In this document: positions 14,733 through 21,684 of the stretch, piece by piece
Position numbering within the stretch: the first letter of the stretch is position 1
Layout: the number at the start of each line of letters is the position of its first letter
Source: Chloroflexi bacterium RBG_16_64_32
Lineage (GTDB): Bacteria; Chloroflexota; Dehalococcoidia; SM23-28-2; RBG-16-64-32
NCBI GenBank assembly: GCA_001795235.1
Contig: MGNZ01000152.1
Coordinates: forward strand, 1-23,100
DNA length: 23,100 nt
Direction: 5' to 3'
Program-made: the position numbers and the translations under genes
The notes under the pieces: model-generated
The model's input: the letters and a program-made list of their open reading frames with translations, nothing else
What the model was told of the DNA's origin: nothing
Database searches by the model: none

Positions 14733-16254
14733 CAAGCCGTCCTTTGGCGGGTTGCCTGGATCGTGATGCCAGCTCAAGCAGCCTGTACTCGGTCAATTGG
14801 CTGGAGGGCAGGATCTGGAGGATTTGCTTGTTGCGGACGATTGCGATTCGATCACTCATCGCCAACAACTCCGGGTAGTCGGAACTGATAAGCAAGATGC
14901 CGATCCCCAGCGCCGTCAGCTCGTTGATGATCTTGTAGACCTCGATCCGCGCCCCGACATCCACCCCCTGGGTTGGCTCATCCAGGATCAGCAGGCGGGC
15001 CTTCGAGAACAACCAGCGGGCGAGGATCACCTTCTGCTGGTTCCCGCCGGATAGATACTGCACGGTGCGTTCCATCCCGGCCTGGCTGATCGAGAGCTTG
15101 CCGAAGTACTCCTTGCTGTAGCGCGCTTCACGCCTCAAATCGAGCAGGGGGCCGTAGAACAATGCCGCCAGGTTGGCGATGGTGATGTTCTCGGGGCCGC
15201 GGAAGTTCATGAACAACCCATCGGCCTTACGGTTCTCGGGAACCAGCGCGACGCCGTTGGCGATTGCCTGCTTCGGCGACTTGAACCTCACGGCGCGACC
15301 GTCGAGGCGGATCACTCCAGCGGTCGGGCGATCAACCCCGAAGAGCGCTCGGGCGATTTCCGTCCGCCCGGAGCCGACCATACCGCCCAGGCCAAGCACC
15401 TCCCCGGCATGAACCGAGAAGCTCACCTCCCTGACACCGAGCTCGGTAGTGAGCCCCTCGACTTCCAGGCACAGCCGCGGCTGGGCGTGATGCTGCTTGG
15501 GATAATGCTCGGTGACTTCCGTTCCGAGCATTTGCATGACCACGGCATCGACATTCGACTCACGAACCGGGCTGCTGCCTGCCAGACGGCCGTCCTTGAG
15601 CACGCTGATACGATCGGCGATCTGGAAGACCTCGTCGATCCGATGGGAGATATAGAGAATCGCCTTGCCCTGGCGCGCCAGCTGGCGGATGAGGTCCTGC
15701 AGGCGGCGCGTCTCGGAAATGCCTAGGGCCGCCGTCGGCTCGTCCATCGCCAGCAGGCTCGAATCCTCGGACATGGCCTTGGCGATCTCGATCAGCTGCT
15801 GCTCGGCCATGGATAGGTTCTTGACCACGGCGTCGGGATCGATCTCGATGCCCAGGCCCTTCAGCGTGCGGACAGATTCTCGACGCATCGTCTCCCAATC
15901 GACGATCTGGTGCGCCATCACGGTCGGGAAGCGTCCGAGGAAGATGTTCTCGGCAACGGTCAGGGTCGGGACGAGGGACAGTTCCTGGTAGATCGTCGCC
16001 ACGCCGCGTTGGCGGGCAGCGATCGGATTGGGCATCGTGATCGTTTCACCGCCCAGCCTGATCTCGCCGCTGTCGGGTTGATGTACGCCGGCCAGGCATT
16101 TGACCAGGGTTGATTTGCCGCTGCCGTTCTCGCCGACCAGGGCATGGATCTCGCCCGCCATCAGGGTCAGGGACACTTGGTCGAGCGCTCGAACGCCCGG
16201 AAAGGCTTTCGAGATGTCGCGGACTTCCCACGTCGCGGCCGGCGCAACCGTCAT
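14722..16254 (-). CDS. CUT2-family sugar ABC transporter ATP-binding protein (RbsA/MglA-like), importer A
   Basis: A 510-residue tandem ATPase. Domain 1 has Walker A GENGSGKST at 41-49, the variant signature LSMAEQQ and Walker B AMDEPTAAL. Domain 2 has the degenerate P-loop region GMVGSGRTEIARALFG, a full signature LSGGNQQ and Walker B ILDEPTQGVDVGA. This asymmetric two-domain set is typical of monosaccharide importers. Upstream of ATG 16254 there is only a weak GGGGA, so translation may rely on reinitiation or a nearby structure. A 15-bp-stem hairpin lies between this gene and the binding-protein gene. The stop overlaps the permease start by 11 bases. Confidence 0.93.
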   Translation of the reverse strand: MTVAPAATWEVRDISKAFPGVRALDQVSLTLMAGEIHALVGENGSGKSTLVKCLAGVHQPDSGEIRLGGETITMPNPIAARQRGVATIYQELSLVPTLTVAENIFLGRFPTVMAHQIVDWETMRRESVRTLKGLGIEIDPDAVVKNLSMAEQQLIEIAKAMSEDSSLLAMDEPTAALGISETRRLQDLIRQLARQGKAILYISHRIDEVFQIADRISVLKDGRLAGSSPVRESNVDAVVMQMLGTEVTEHYPKQHHAQPRLCLEVEGLTTELGVREVSFSVHAGEVLGLGGMVGSGRTEIARALFGVDRPTAGVIRLDGRAVRFKSPKQAIANGVALVPENRKADGLFMNFRGPENITIANLAALFYGPLLDLRREARYSKEYFGKLSISQAGMERTVQYLSGGNQQKVILARWLFSKARLLILDEPTQGVDVGARIEVYKIINELTALGIGILLISSDYPELLAMSDRIAIVRNKQILQILPSSQLTEYRLLELASRSRQPAKGRLDET

Positions 16255-16280
16255 GCAAGCATCCCCGTCGATCGAGTGAG

Positions 16281-16314
16281 CCTCTGGTCGCGGGCGAGTG
16301 CCCGCGACCAGAGG
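16281..16314 (-). other. 15-bp-stem hairpin between binding-protein and ATPase genes (importer A)
   Basis: CCTCTGGTCGCGGGC (16281-16295) pairs perfectly with 16300-16314 around the 4-base loop GAGT. It starts 29 bases after the binding-protein stop and ends 26 bases before the ATPase start. The sequence after the stem in the direction of transcription is CTCACTCGATCG, with no T-run. Placement matches the hairpin in importer B, although the stem sequences are unrelated. Confidence 0.88.
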
Positions 16315-16343
16315 AGGCTACGGATCCCGAAATCCCTACGTCC

Positions 16344-17504
16344 TCATGGGCAGGTGTAGTCCTGGGAAGGCTTGGGAGCGAGTGACTCCGGGTGGCACAG
16401 GAAGTCGATGGCGTTCGTCTTGTCGACGATCGTCACCGGCGTTTCGACCCAGCCTCCCGGGTAGGTCCCGTTCAGGCAGTCCCAGGCGACGCGCATGACC
16501 ACCTCCCCCATGACGAACGGGGTGGTGTTGACGGTACCCGTCCAGCGCCCGGCGAAGATCTCCTCCAGGCCGGTCGTGTCCCCGTCGTTCCCGAAATTGG
16601 CGATGTCCTGACGGTTGAGGGACTCGGCGGCCTTGGCGGCGCCGATCGAGATATAGTCATTGGCCGTCACGACGACCTCGATCTCGGGATGGGCCGTGAT
16701 CAGGTCCGTCATGGCGGTGTTCCCGGTCTCGACGTTCCAGGCTGTGGGCAGGCTGGCGACGATCTCCATCCCCGGGAACTGCGAAAGGGCGTCGAGGTAA
16801 CCGCCGATGCGCTCGGTGGAGTGATAGCCCGGCTGGCCTTCGAGCACGCCAACCTTCGCTTCACCACCGAACATCCCGGCGACGTACATTCCCATCTTGT
16901 AGGTGCCCCGTCGCTGGCTGTATCCCACCACGCCATGGACCGGAGTCGGGAAGTTCGGGATGTCGTTGTTGACGATGATCACGGCGATGCCCTGGTCGAC
17001 GGCCCGCTCGACCAAGGGAGCGGCGGCGGCCTCATCATGGGTGGACAGGATGATCGCATCGACGCCTCGGGTGATGACGTCCTGGATCATGCCCATCTGA
17101 CCGGCGATGTCCGCCCCGCTCTGCGGCGCCAGCATGAAGGTTTCGGCGCCCAAACTGGCCGCCTCGGCCTTGACGCCTTCACCGATGGCGATGTAGTAGT
17201 TGAACTCGGTCGCCGGCGGCATGTAAGCGATGTCCGGCGTACCGCCGGTGTAGGCCAGGCCCTGACACAGGGCCTGCGAGCCGGCAGTGAGAGCGACAGG
17301 CTTCACAGCCCCGTACGGCGGCTCATAGGCGGAATAATCCGGCGCCTCCGGCGCCTGAGGTTGACCCGGCGCAGAGGTGGGTGCTTCCGCTGCCGGCGCA
17401 GTCGTCGGGGCAGCCACCGGTGTACCGCAGCCCGCCAGGATGAGCACGAGGACTACGATCAAGCTCAGCGGCACGATCAGCTTTCGAGATCGATGGAGAG
17501 ACAT
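16344..17504 (-). CDS. Sugar-binding lipoprotein of importer A (periplasmic-binding-protein-like)
   Basis: A 386-residue binding protein with a basic start, a hydrophobic segment 9-25 and lipobox ILAGC, putting the lipid on Cys26. A long Ala/Pro/Thr-rich linker to about 55 should tether it to the membrane. The core has the type I fold of ribose-like binding proteins: FNYYIAIGEGVKAEAASLG, then GMIQDVITRGVDAIILSTHD, DQGIAVIIVNNDIP, and DLITAHPEIEVVVTANDYISIGAA. ATG 17504 is backed by GGAGGAAACTG directly upstream, within a purine-rich leader. Four further cysteines (80, 343, 370, 385) are unusual for this family. A gap of 167 bp separates it from the RraA gene, so an internal promoter is possible. 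Confidence 0.92.
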   Translation of the reverse strand: MSLHRSRKLIVPLSLIVVLVLILAGCGTPVAAPTTAPAAEAPTSAPGQPQAPEAPDYSAYEPPYGAVKPVALTAGSQALCQGLAYTGGTPDIAYMPPATEFNYYIAIGEGVKAEAASLGAETFMLAPQSGADIAGQMGMIQDVITRGVDAIILSTHDEAAAAPLVERAVDQGIAVIIVNNDIPNFPTPVHGVVGYSQRRGTYKMGMYVAGMFGGEAKVGVLEGQPGYHSTERIGGYLDALSQFPGMEIVASLPTAWNVETGNTAMTDLITAHPEIEVVVTANDYISIGAAKAAESLNRQDIANFGNDGDTTGLEEIFAGRWTGTVNTTPFVMGEVVMRVAWDCLNGTYPGGWVETPVTIVDKTNAIDFLCHPESLAPKPSQDYTCP

Positions 17505-17546
17505 CAGTTTCCTCCCCTCCTCATTCCAAGATGGGTATCGGCACTT

Positions 17547-17560
17547 ACTTGAGCGCAAGT
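17547..17560. promoter_or_regulatory. Small palindrome in the leader of importer A
   Basis: ACTTG (17547-17551) and CAAGT (17556-17560) form a perfect 5-bp dyad with a 4-base centre, about 45 bases upstream of the binding-protein start. It could be an operator or chance; it does not resemble the IclR dyad. Confidence 0.25.
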
Positions 17561-17671
17561 CACGCGGAGTCTCTTCGAGCGGTCTCTTCCTCGCCTCCTT
17601 TCCGGATCAAGGCCAACCTCCCCCGCGATCTGCCCGTCCTCCCCTGGAACAAGCCTCACGGGTCTCGAGGG

Positions 17672-18349
17672 TCACAGCCTGCCGAACTCGGCCAGCAATT
17701 CCTCGACGGTCTTTCCCTGTCGAATTCGCTGGCGTGTGGCTTCTTCCTGCGCAGCCTGTTCCTGCGCACGCTTCAGCACCTCGGCCGCCTCCTTCTGGGG
17801 CACGACCACGACACCGATTTCATCGGCCAGGACGACGTCCCCAGGGGAGACCAGGACCGTGGCGCACTGTATGGGCACATTGACTTCGATCGGCTCGAGG
17901 CGCTTTGAATACGGCGAGTGCGTCGAACGCGGGACAATCGCCCGGCTGAAAATCGGGAACTTGAGGCTCTTGATCTCATCGGTATCGCGGATCGCTCCAT
18001 CGACGACCGCGCCCACCACCCCCTTCTGCTGGCAGAGGCCGGCCATCAGTCCACCCCAGATCGAAGTCTCTGTCTCTCCCGCGGCGTCGACGATGATGAC
18101 GTTCCCCTTCTGGGCAACGGACAGCGCGTCCAGGCAGTCCACCAAATCGCCGGGGAAGAGACGGACCGTCAGCGCCGTCCCGACGAACCGAGCTTCAAAG
18201 AGCGGGCGAATGTCGCTCCGCAGCACGCCGGCGCGCTCCTGGGAGTCGGCCACGACACACGACGGGCTCATGATCTTCAAGAGATCCTCAAACCCGGCCA
18301 GGATCTCGCGGTCCGGCCCTTTTCCAGGCGGGTTGATGATTCGTCGCAT
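17672..18349 (-). CDS. RraA-family class II pyruvate aldolase-like protein
   Basis: A 225-residue protein with the swivelling alpha/beta fold of the RraA/HMG-aldolase family. The key stretch is GGLMAGLC at about 99-106, then VVDGAIRDTDEI with Arg121-Asp122. In the characterised 4-hydroxy-4-methyl-2-oxoglutarate aldolases this Arg-Asp pair binds substrate and the divalent metal, so an active lyase or decarboxylase is more likely than an RNase E inhibitor. LADEIGVVVVP near the end is also standard. The C-terminal tail is a charged helix rich in Gln, Glu and Arg. GGAGG sits 7-8 bases before ATG 18349. It follows the KDPG aldolase gene after 46 bp, giving two pyruvate-type aldolases in one operon. 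Confidence 0.88.
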   Translation of the reverse strand: MRRIINPPGKGPDREILAGFEDLLKIMSPSCVVADSQERAGVLRSDIRPLFEARFVGTALTVRLFPGDLVDCLDALSVAQKGNVIIVDAAGETETSIWGGLMAGLCQQKGVVGAVVDGAIRDTDEIKSLKFPIFSRAIVPRSTHSPYSKRLEPIEVNVPIQCATVLVSPGDVVLADEIGVVVVPQKEAAEVLKRAQEQAAQEEATRQRIRQGKTVEELLAEFGRL

Positions 18350-18395
18350 GCTTAGCCCTCCTCTTCGGCGCTCCGGGATGCCCGGCCACAGCCGA

Positions 18396-19049
18396 CTAGC
18401 CGGACTCTGCCCTCGCTCGACGGACGGCCTCTACAAAACCGTGGGCCAGGTCCGTCAGTTCGTCGAAGCGCTTCGCCGCGATGGCGCTCTTCTGGACCAG
18501 GTTGCTTCCCACGGCGACCGCCGACGCCCCGGCCTTGATGAAGTCGCCGGTCGTTTCCAGCGAGACCCCTCCGACCGGAATCAACTTCACCTGGGGCAGC
18601 GGCGCCAGGACAGCCTTGAAGTAAGCCGCGCCCCCAAACTCCGCCGGGAAGACCTTGACGAAGTCCGCCCCACACTCCCAGGCTGTAAGGATTTCCGTCG
18701 GCGTGAAGGCCCCGGGGATGACCACCTTGCTGTAGCGGCGGCAGACTTCGATCACCGCCGGGTTGAGGGTCGGGGCGACGATGAACTCCGCCCCGGCCAG
18801 AATGGCTGCCCGGGCCGTTTCGGCGTCGAGGACCGTCCCGGCGCCAAGCAGGACGTCGTTTCCGAATTCCCGCACGGATTGTTCGATGATCTGAAGCGCG
18901 TTGGGCGTCGTCATGGTGAACTCAATCGCTCGGACGCCACCCGCTTGCACGGCGCGGGCCACCTGGATCAGTTCTTCCGACCGATCGAAACGCACAATCG
19001 CCACGACGCCACCTTGCTCGATGATTCGGACAGAATCGTCTTTGCCCAT
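18396..19049 (-). CDS. eda: 2-keto-3-deoxy-6-phosphogluconate aldolase (KDPG/KHG aldolase)
   Basis: A 217-residue class I aldolase of the KDPG/KHG family. The Schiff-base lysine is Lys132 in DFVKVFPAE. The catalytic Glu43 is in AIEFTMTTP and the phosphate and substrate loop GAGTVLD is at 69-75; Arg20 (AIVR) and IPGAFTPTE (111-119) complete the known active site. It splits KDPG into pyruvate and glyceraldehyde 3-phosphate in the cytoplasm, and some members also act on related keto-acids. GAGGG lies 7 bases before ATG 19049. The gene follows the KDG kinase gene after only 10 bp, so the product of one enzyme is the substrate of the next. Confidence 0.92.
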   Translation of the reverse strand: MGKDDSVRIIEQGGVVAIVRFDRSEELIQVARAVQAGGVRAIEFTMTTPNALQIIEQSVREFGNDVLLGAGTVLDAETARAAILAGAEFIVAPTLNPAVIEVCRRYSKVVIPGAFTPTEILTAWECGADFVKVFPAEFGGAAYFKAVLAPLPQVKLIPVGGVSLETTGDFIKAGASAVAVGSNLVQKSAIAAKRFDELTDLAHGFVEAVRRARAESG

Positions 19050-19059
19050 CTCCCGACCC

Positions 19060-20052
19060 TCAGCGAGTGATCCTCAGGCTTGCCGTCATCGGAGCCTGGA
19101 GCAGCTTCTCGGCCTCCTCGAGCGTCGTCCAATTGAAATCGCTCCACGAGGTTTGTTTGAGCGCGGAAAACGCATTCCCAAGACGCACGCCCTTGTCGAC
19201 TCCCTCGGTGATGTATCCGTAAATGAAGCCTGCCGAGTAGTTGTCCCCCCCGCCCAACCGGTCCACAATCTCAATCTCATACGTTACATCCTCGACGTAC
19301 CTGCCCTCGGCGTAGGCGAAGGCGCTCCACGCGTTGCGCCACACCGAAGGCGTTCCCCGCAGGGTGACCGTGACGACCTTGAGGCCGAAGCGCCCCGCCA
19401 GTTCCTTGGCGACTTCCTTGTAGTCGGCGCCCTCGATGCCGAATACCCGTTGCGTATCTTCTTCGGTCGTGATGAGGACATCCACGAATTCCATGAAGGG
19501 CTCTTGAATCGCCCGCGCCTTGTCGGTGGACCAGAGTTTGGCGCGGTAGTTGAGATCGTAGCTGACCATCAGGCCGGCATCTTTGGCGGCGCGCAAGGCG
19601 AGATGTGTCACGGCGGCGGAGTCTTCGCTCAGGGCGGGTGTGATGCCGCTGGTGTGAAACCAGCGCGCGCCTTCGAAGACTTGGCCCCAGTCGACCTCGT
19701 CCGGCCGGATGTGGCTGATGGCGGAATGGCTGCGGTCGTACAGCACCCCACTGGCTCGAGGCGAGGCTCCGTATTCCACGAAGTAGATCCCCATCCGATC
19801 CGCCTTGGTCCAGACCACATGGCGCGTGTCGACCCCGAACTCCCTGGCCTTGTTCTGCGCCATCCGGCCCAACGCGTTATCGGGCAGCCGGCTCACCCAG
19901 CCCGTGGGGAGGCCGAGTCGCGCAACACCGGCGGCCACGGTGAGTTCGGATCCGCCAATACTCACTTTGAGATTCGATGCTTGCTCCAGGCGCTCGAAGT
20001 CCGGCGGCGCCAAGCGGAGCATCGCTTCGCCAAAGGTTATGACGTCTGGCAC
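19060..20052 (-). CDS. kdgK: 2-keto-3-deoxygluconate kinase (PfkB-family sugar kinase)
   Basis: A 330-residue ribokinase-fold enzyme. PfkB signature 1 corresponds to GGSELTVAAGVARLG near 33-47; signature 2 is DRLGGGDNYSAGF, where Asp270 should be the catalytic base. Variation GGGD instead of GAGD, and a following SALKQTSWSDFNW segment, match KDG kinases as I know them. The start is GTG 20052, with AAGGAGG 5 bases upstream; the frame is open further to 20142 but that part overlaps the end of the cupin gene in another frame. It phosphorylates KDG to KDPG, which the adjacent aldolase cleaves. Assignment to KDG rather than another sugar rests on these motifs and on the aldolase neighbour. Confidence 0.85.
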   Translation of the reverse strand: MPDVITFGEAMLRLAPPDFERLEQASNLKVSIGGSELTVAAGVARLGLPTGWVSRLPDNALGRMAQNKAREFGVDTRHVVWTKADRMGIYFVEYGASPRASGVLYDRSHSAISHIRPDEVDWGQVFEGARWFHTSGITPALSEDSAAVTHLALRAAKDAGLMVSYDLNYRAKLWSTDKARAIQEPFMEFVDVLITTEEDTQRVFGIEGADYKEVAKELAGRFGLKVVTVTLRGTPSVWRNAWSAFAYAEGRYVEDVTYEIEIVDRLGGGDNYSAGFIYGYITEGVDKGVRLGNAFSALKQTSWSDFNWTTLEEAEKLLQAPMTASLRITR

Positions 20053-20092
20053 ATCGCCCTCCTTGGCGGATCCATCCGATCCAAGCTCCGCC

Positions 20093-20416
20093 TCATTTCT
20101 TCCATTGGATGAAGATGTCCAGGTAGCGCAGGGGCAAGTCACTTTCGTTGCGGACGCCGTGGGCTACGCCGGGAGGGATGGTCACGGCCTTCCCGGGCCT
20201 CAGGTCGAACTCCTCATCGTTCATGCGGATCGTGCCTGCCCCTTCGAGGATGTAGTAGAGCTGGTCCTCGTCCTCGTGCGTGTGCACCGGAAGGGCGTCA
20301 TGGGGTCTGACGCTGATGAGGCCCATCTTCAGATTGTCGCGACGGACGATGTGCTTATTGTCCGAGTGCTCTTTGGCCACGGCCTCGAGGGCCTCGACGT
20401 CGATGACGAAGTCCAT
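20093..20416 (-). CDS. Small single-domain cupin, KdgF-like candidate
   Basis: A 107-residue cupin. Motif 1 gives His45, His47 and Gln52 (PVHTHEDEDQ), and motif 2 gives His86 (PPGVAHGVRN), a complete metal site. KdgF, which opens unsaturated uronates from pectin and alginate, uses the same His-x-His...Gln...His pattern with the same spacing, as I recall. Near the end, LDIF keeps the Asp-x-Phe of KdgF, but the protein then stops with IQWKK and lacks the following Arg-containing tail. The start is ATG 20416 with AGGGGAG 6 bases upstream. It lies between the regulator and the KDG kinase gene, which fits a uronate pathway. A generic sugar-binding or isomerase cupin is the alternative. Confidence 0.8.
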   Translation of the reverse strand: MDFVIDVEALEAVAKEHSDNKHIVRRDNLKMGLISVRPHDALPVHTHEDEDQLYYILEGAGTIRMNDEEFDLRPGKAVTIPPGVAHGVRNESDLPLRYLDIFIQWKK

Positions 20417-20444
20417 GGGAGACTCCCCTGGGATGCTGGACGGG

Positions 20445-20467
20445 CCGGCCGCCCCGGCCTCGGCCGG
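20445..20467 (-). other. GC-only hairpin between the regulator and cupin genes
   Basis: CCGGCCG (20445-20451) pairs with CGGCCGG (20461-20467) around a 9-base loop, in the 62-bp gap after the IclR stop. No T-run follows. It may attenuate or stabilise the transcript at the end of the regulator gene. Confidence 0.4.
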
Positions 20468-20478
20468 AGGCGGTTGAC

Positions 20479-21351
20479 TTAGGCGCCGCGACGGACCCGT
20501 GTCGCCACGCCCTGCCCCCCTGTGGCGCCTGTTCCTTTGCCCTTCGCAGGGCTTCTCTGCTCCTGCAACTGGTCCACGCCGCGACCCCAGCCCATCTGTT
20601 CCGATATGTGGGCGGTGACTTCCATGAGCGTGCTGATCAAGTTTTCGCTGACGATGTGATGATCCATCCGATCGACGGGCCCGGAGACACTCACGGCGGC
20701 GGCGATCTCCTTGTGATCGAAGGTCGGGGCGGCGACGCACTTGACACCCAACTCGTGTTCCTCGAGGTCGACGGCATACCCCCGCTTCCGGACGCGCGCG
20801 AGTTCGGCGCGAAGCTCCTCGAAATCCGTGATCGTCTGCTCCGTGTAGCGCTTGAGCCGTCCGTCCGGATAGCGCTGGGCGAGCTGTTCGTCCGAGAGGT
20901 AGGCCAGTAGGGCCTTGCCCACGCCCGTGCAGTGGGCCGGGCTCCGGTTACCAACGCGGGAGGACATGAAACCGATGGGGTGTAGCCCGGCGAGTTTCTC
21001 CAGGTAAACGACCTCGTTGCCATCCAGGATCGTCAGATGAACCGTCTCACCGAACTCGTCTCGAAGGCGCTCCAGGTATCCGATCGATCGGGAGCGGACG
21101 TCGTTGTTCTTGAGGAATCGCGAACCGAGCTCCAGGAGAATCACCCCCGGGCGGCATTTGGCCGTGGCATGGTTGATCTCGACGAAGCCTTGGGCCTCGA
21201 GTGTGGCCAGCAAGCGGAAGACCGTGCTCGGATCGAGACCGGTCTCTTTGCTGAGCTCGGCAGCCGAAAGCTCGCCATCGTGGGCCAGGAACGTGCGCAG
21301 GAGAGTCAGCGCGCGTTGGACTGAGCGGACTTGATAGTTGGGGCCTGGCAA
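20479..21351 (-). CDS. IclR-family transcriptional regulator (KdgR-like position)
   Basis: A 290-residue regulator. The N-terminal winged helix-turn-helix spans about 8-70, with ELSAAELSKETGLDPSTVFR as the start of the recognition region. A linker leads to the effector domain, recognised by GNRSPAHCTGVGKALLAYL near 134-152 and a conserved CVAAPTFDHK segment. The last 35 residues form a Gly/Lys/Arg/Gln-rich tail that is not typical. The start is TTG 21351, preceded by AGGAA about 5 bases upstream. IclR proteins bind small acids; KdgR of enterobacteria senses KDG, and here the gene leads an operon with KDG kinase, so KDG is the first candidate effector. Dyads just upstream suggest autoregulation. 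Confidence 0.92.
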   Translation of the reverse strand: MPGPNYQVRSVQRALTLLRTFLAHDGELSAAELSKETGLDPSTVFRLLATLEAQGFVEINHATAKCRPGVILLELGSRFLKNNDVRSRSIGYLERLRDEFGETVHLTILDGNEVVYLEKLAGLHPIGFMSSRVGNRSPAHCTGVGKALLAYLSDEQLAQRYPDGRLKRYTEQTITDFEELRAELARVRKRGYAVDLEEHELGVKCVAAPTFDHKEIAAAVSVSGPVDRMDHHIVSENLISTLMEVTAHISEQMGWGRGVDQLQEQRSPAKGKGTGATGGQGVATRVRRGA

Positions 21352-21371
21352 AGCGTTTCCTGCGGGGATGT

Positions 21372-21390
21372 CATTTCACTACGTGAAGTG
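21372..21390. promoter_or_regulatory. Inner dyad, candidate IclR operator
   Basis: CATTTCAC, TAC, GTGAAGTG: two 8-base arms around a 3-base centre with one mismatch (the core TTCAC/GTGAA is perfect). It lies about 11-29 bases downstream of the expected transcription start, a position where a bound regulator would block the polymerase. Confidence 0.65.
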
Positions 21391-21409
21391 GCATTGCATA
21401 TAGTGGAAT
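21373..21409. promoter_or_regulatory. Outer dyad spanning the transcription start
   Basis: ATTTCACTA (21373-21381) and TAGTGGAAT (21401-21409) are complementary at 8 of 9 positions with a 19-base gap. The right arm touches the -10 box. It shares its left arm with the inner dyad, so one regulator tetramer could use both. Confidence 0.5.
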
Positions 21410-21437
21410 TATAGGGTTACAGAGGGGCTCCTGTCAA
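21408..21437 (-). promoter_or_regulatory. Sigma-70-type promoter with perfect hexamers
   Basis: On the minus strand TTGACA (21437-21432) and TATAAT (21413-21408) are separated by 18 bases. Both hexamers equal the bacterial consensus. The expected start is near 21401, giving a leader of about 50 bases to the regulator's TTG. It points into the fifteen-gene locus and has no gene between it and the regulator. Confidence 0.85.
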
Positions 21438-21684
21438 GAGCCTGTTTGCCTTTTCTAGGCTACGTGAGACCGAAGAGCTTTGGGGCGGCCGGGGGTGGTG
21501 GTGGAGTTGAAGGTGTTCGGCACGTGGCTTCTTCCTCGTCTACCTTGTCTCCAGACTTTCTTCCTGATGTGGTCGAGCCCCATCCTGAGACGGCGCGGGA
21601 ATACGGCAACCTGGGGAGTCGCCGGAGTCCCGGACGTGCCCCCAACCGAGACCCGTTCAAGCCTCTCACAACTGCCACCGGCGC

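Larger units (their letters stand above)
21352..21684. other. 333-bp intergenic region with the locus promoter
   Basis: Bases 21352-21440 contain the regulator's ribosome binding site, the operator dyads and the promoter. Bases 21441-21684, downstream of the propeller gene's stop, show no convincing gene and no hairpin followed by a T-run, so the end of that transcript is not visible. Open frames here have no family features. Confidence 0.6.

Noticed and set aside
16392..17552. A 386-codon open frame on the + strand over the importer A binding-protein gene
   Set aside because: Antisense to a clear lipoprotein gene; Asp/Arg/His-rich with no fold signature.
17736..19070. A 444-codon open frame on the + strand over the RraA and KDPG aldolase genes
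   Set aside because: It crosses two well-supported genes on the other strand and has no recognisable domain; long antisense frames are expected in GC-rich DNA.
18901..20112. A 403-codon open frame on the + strand over the KDG kinase gene
   Set aside because: Antisense shadow of a gene with intact PfkB motifs.
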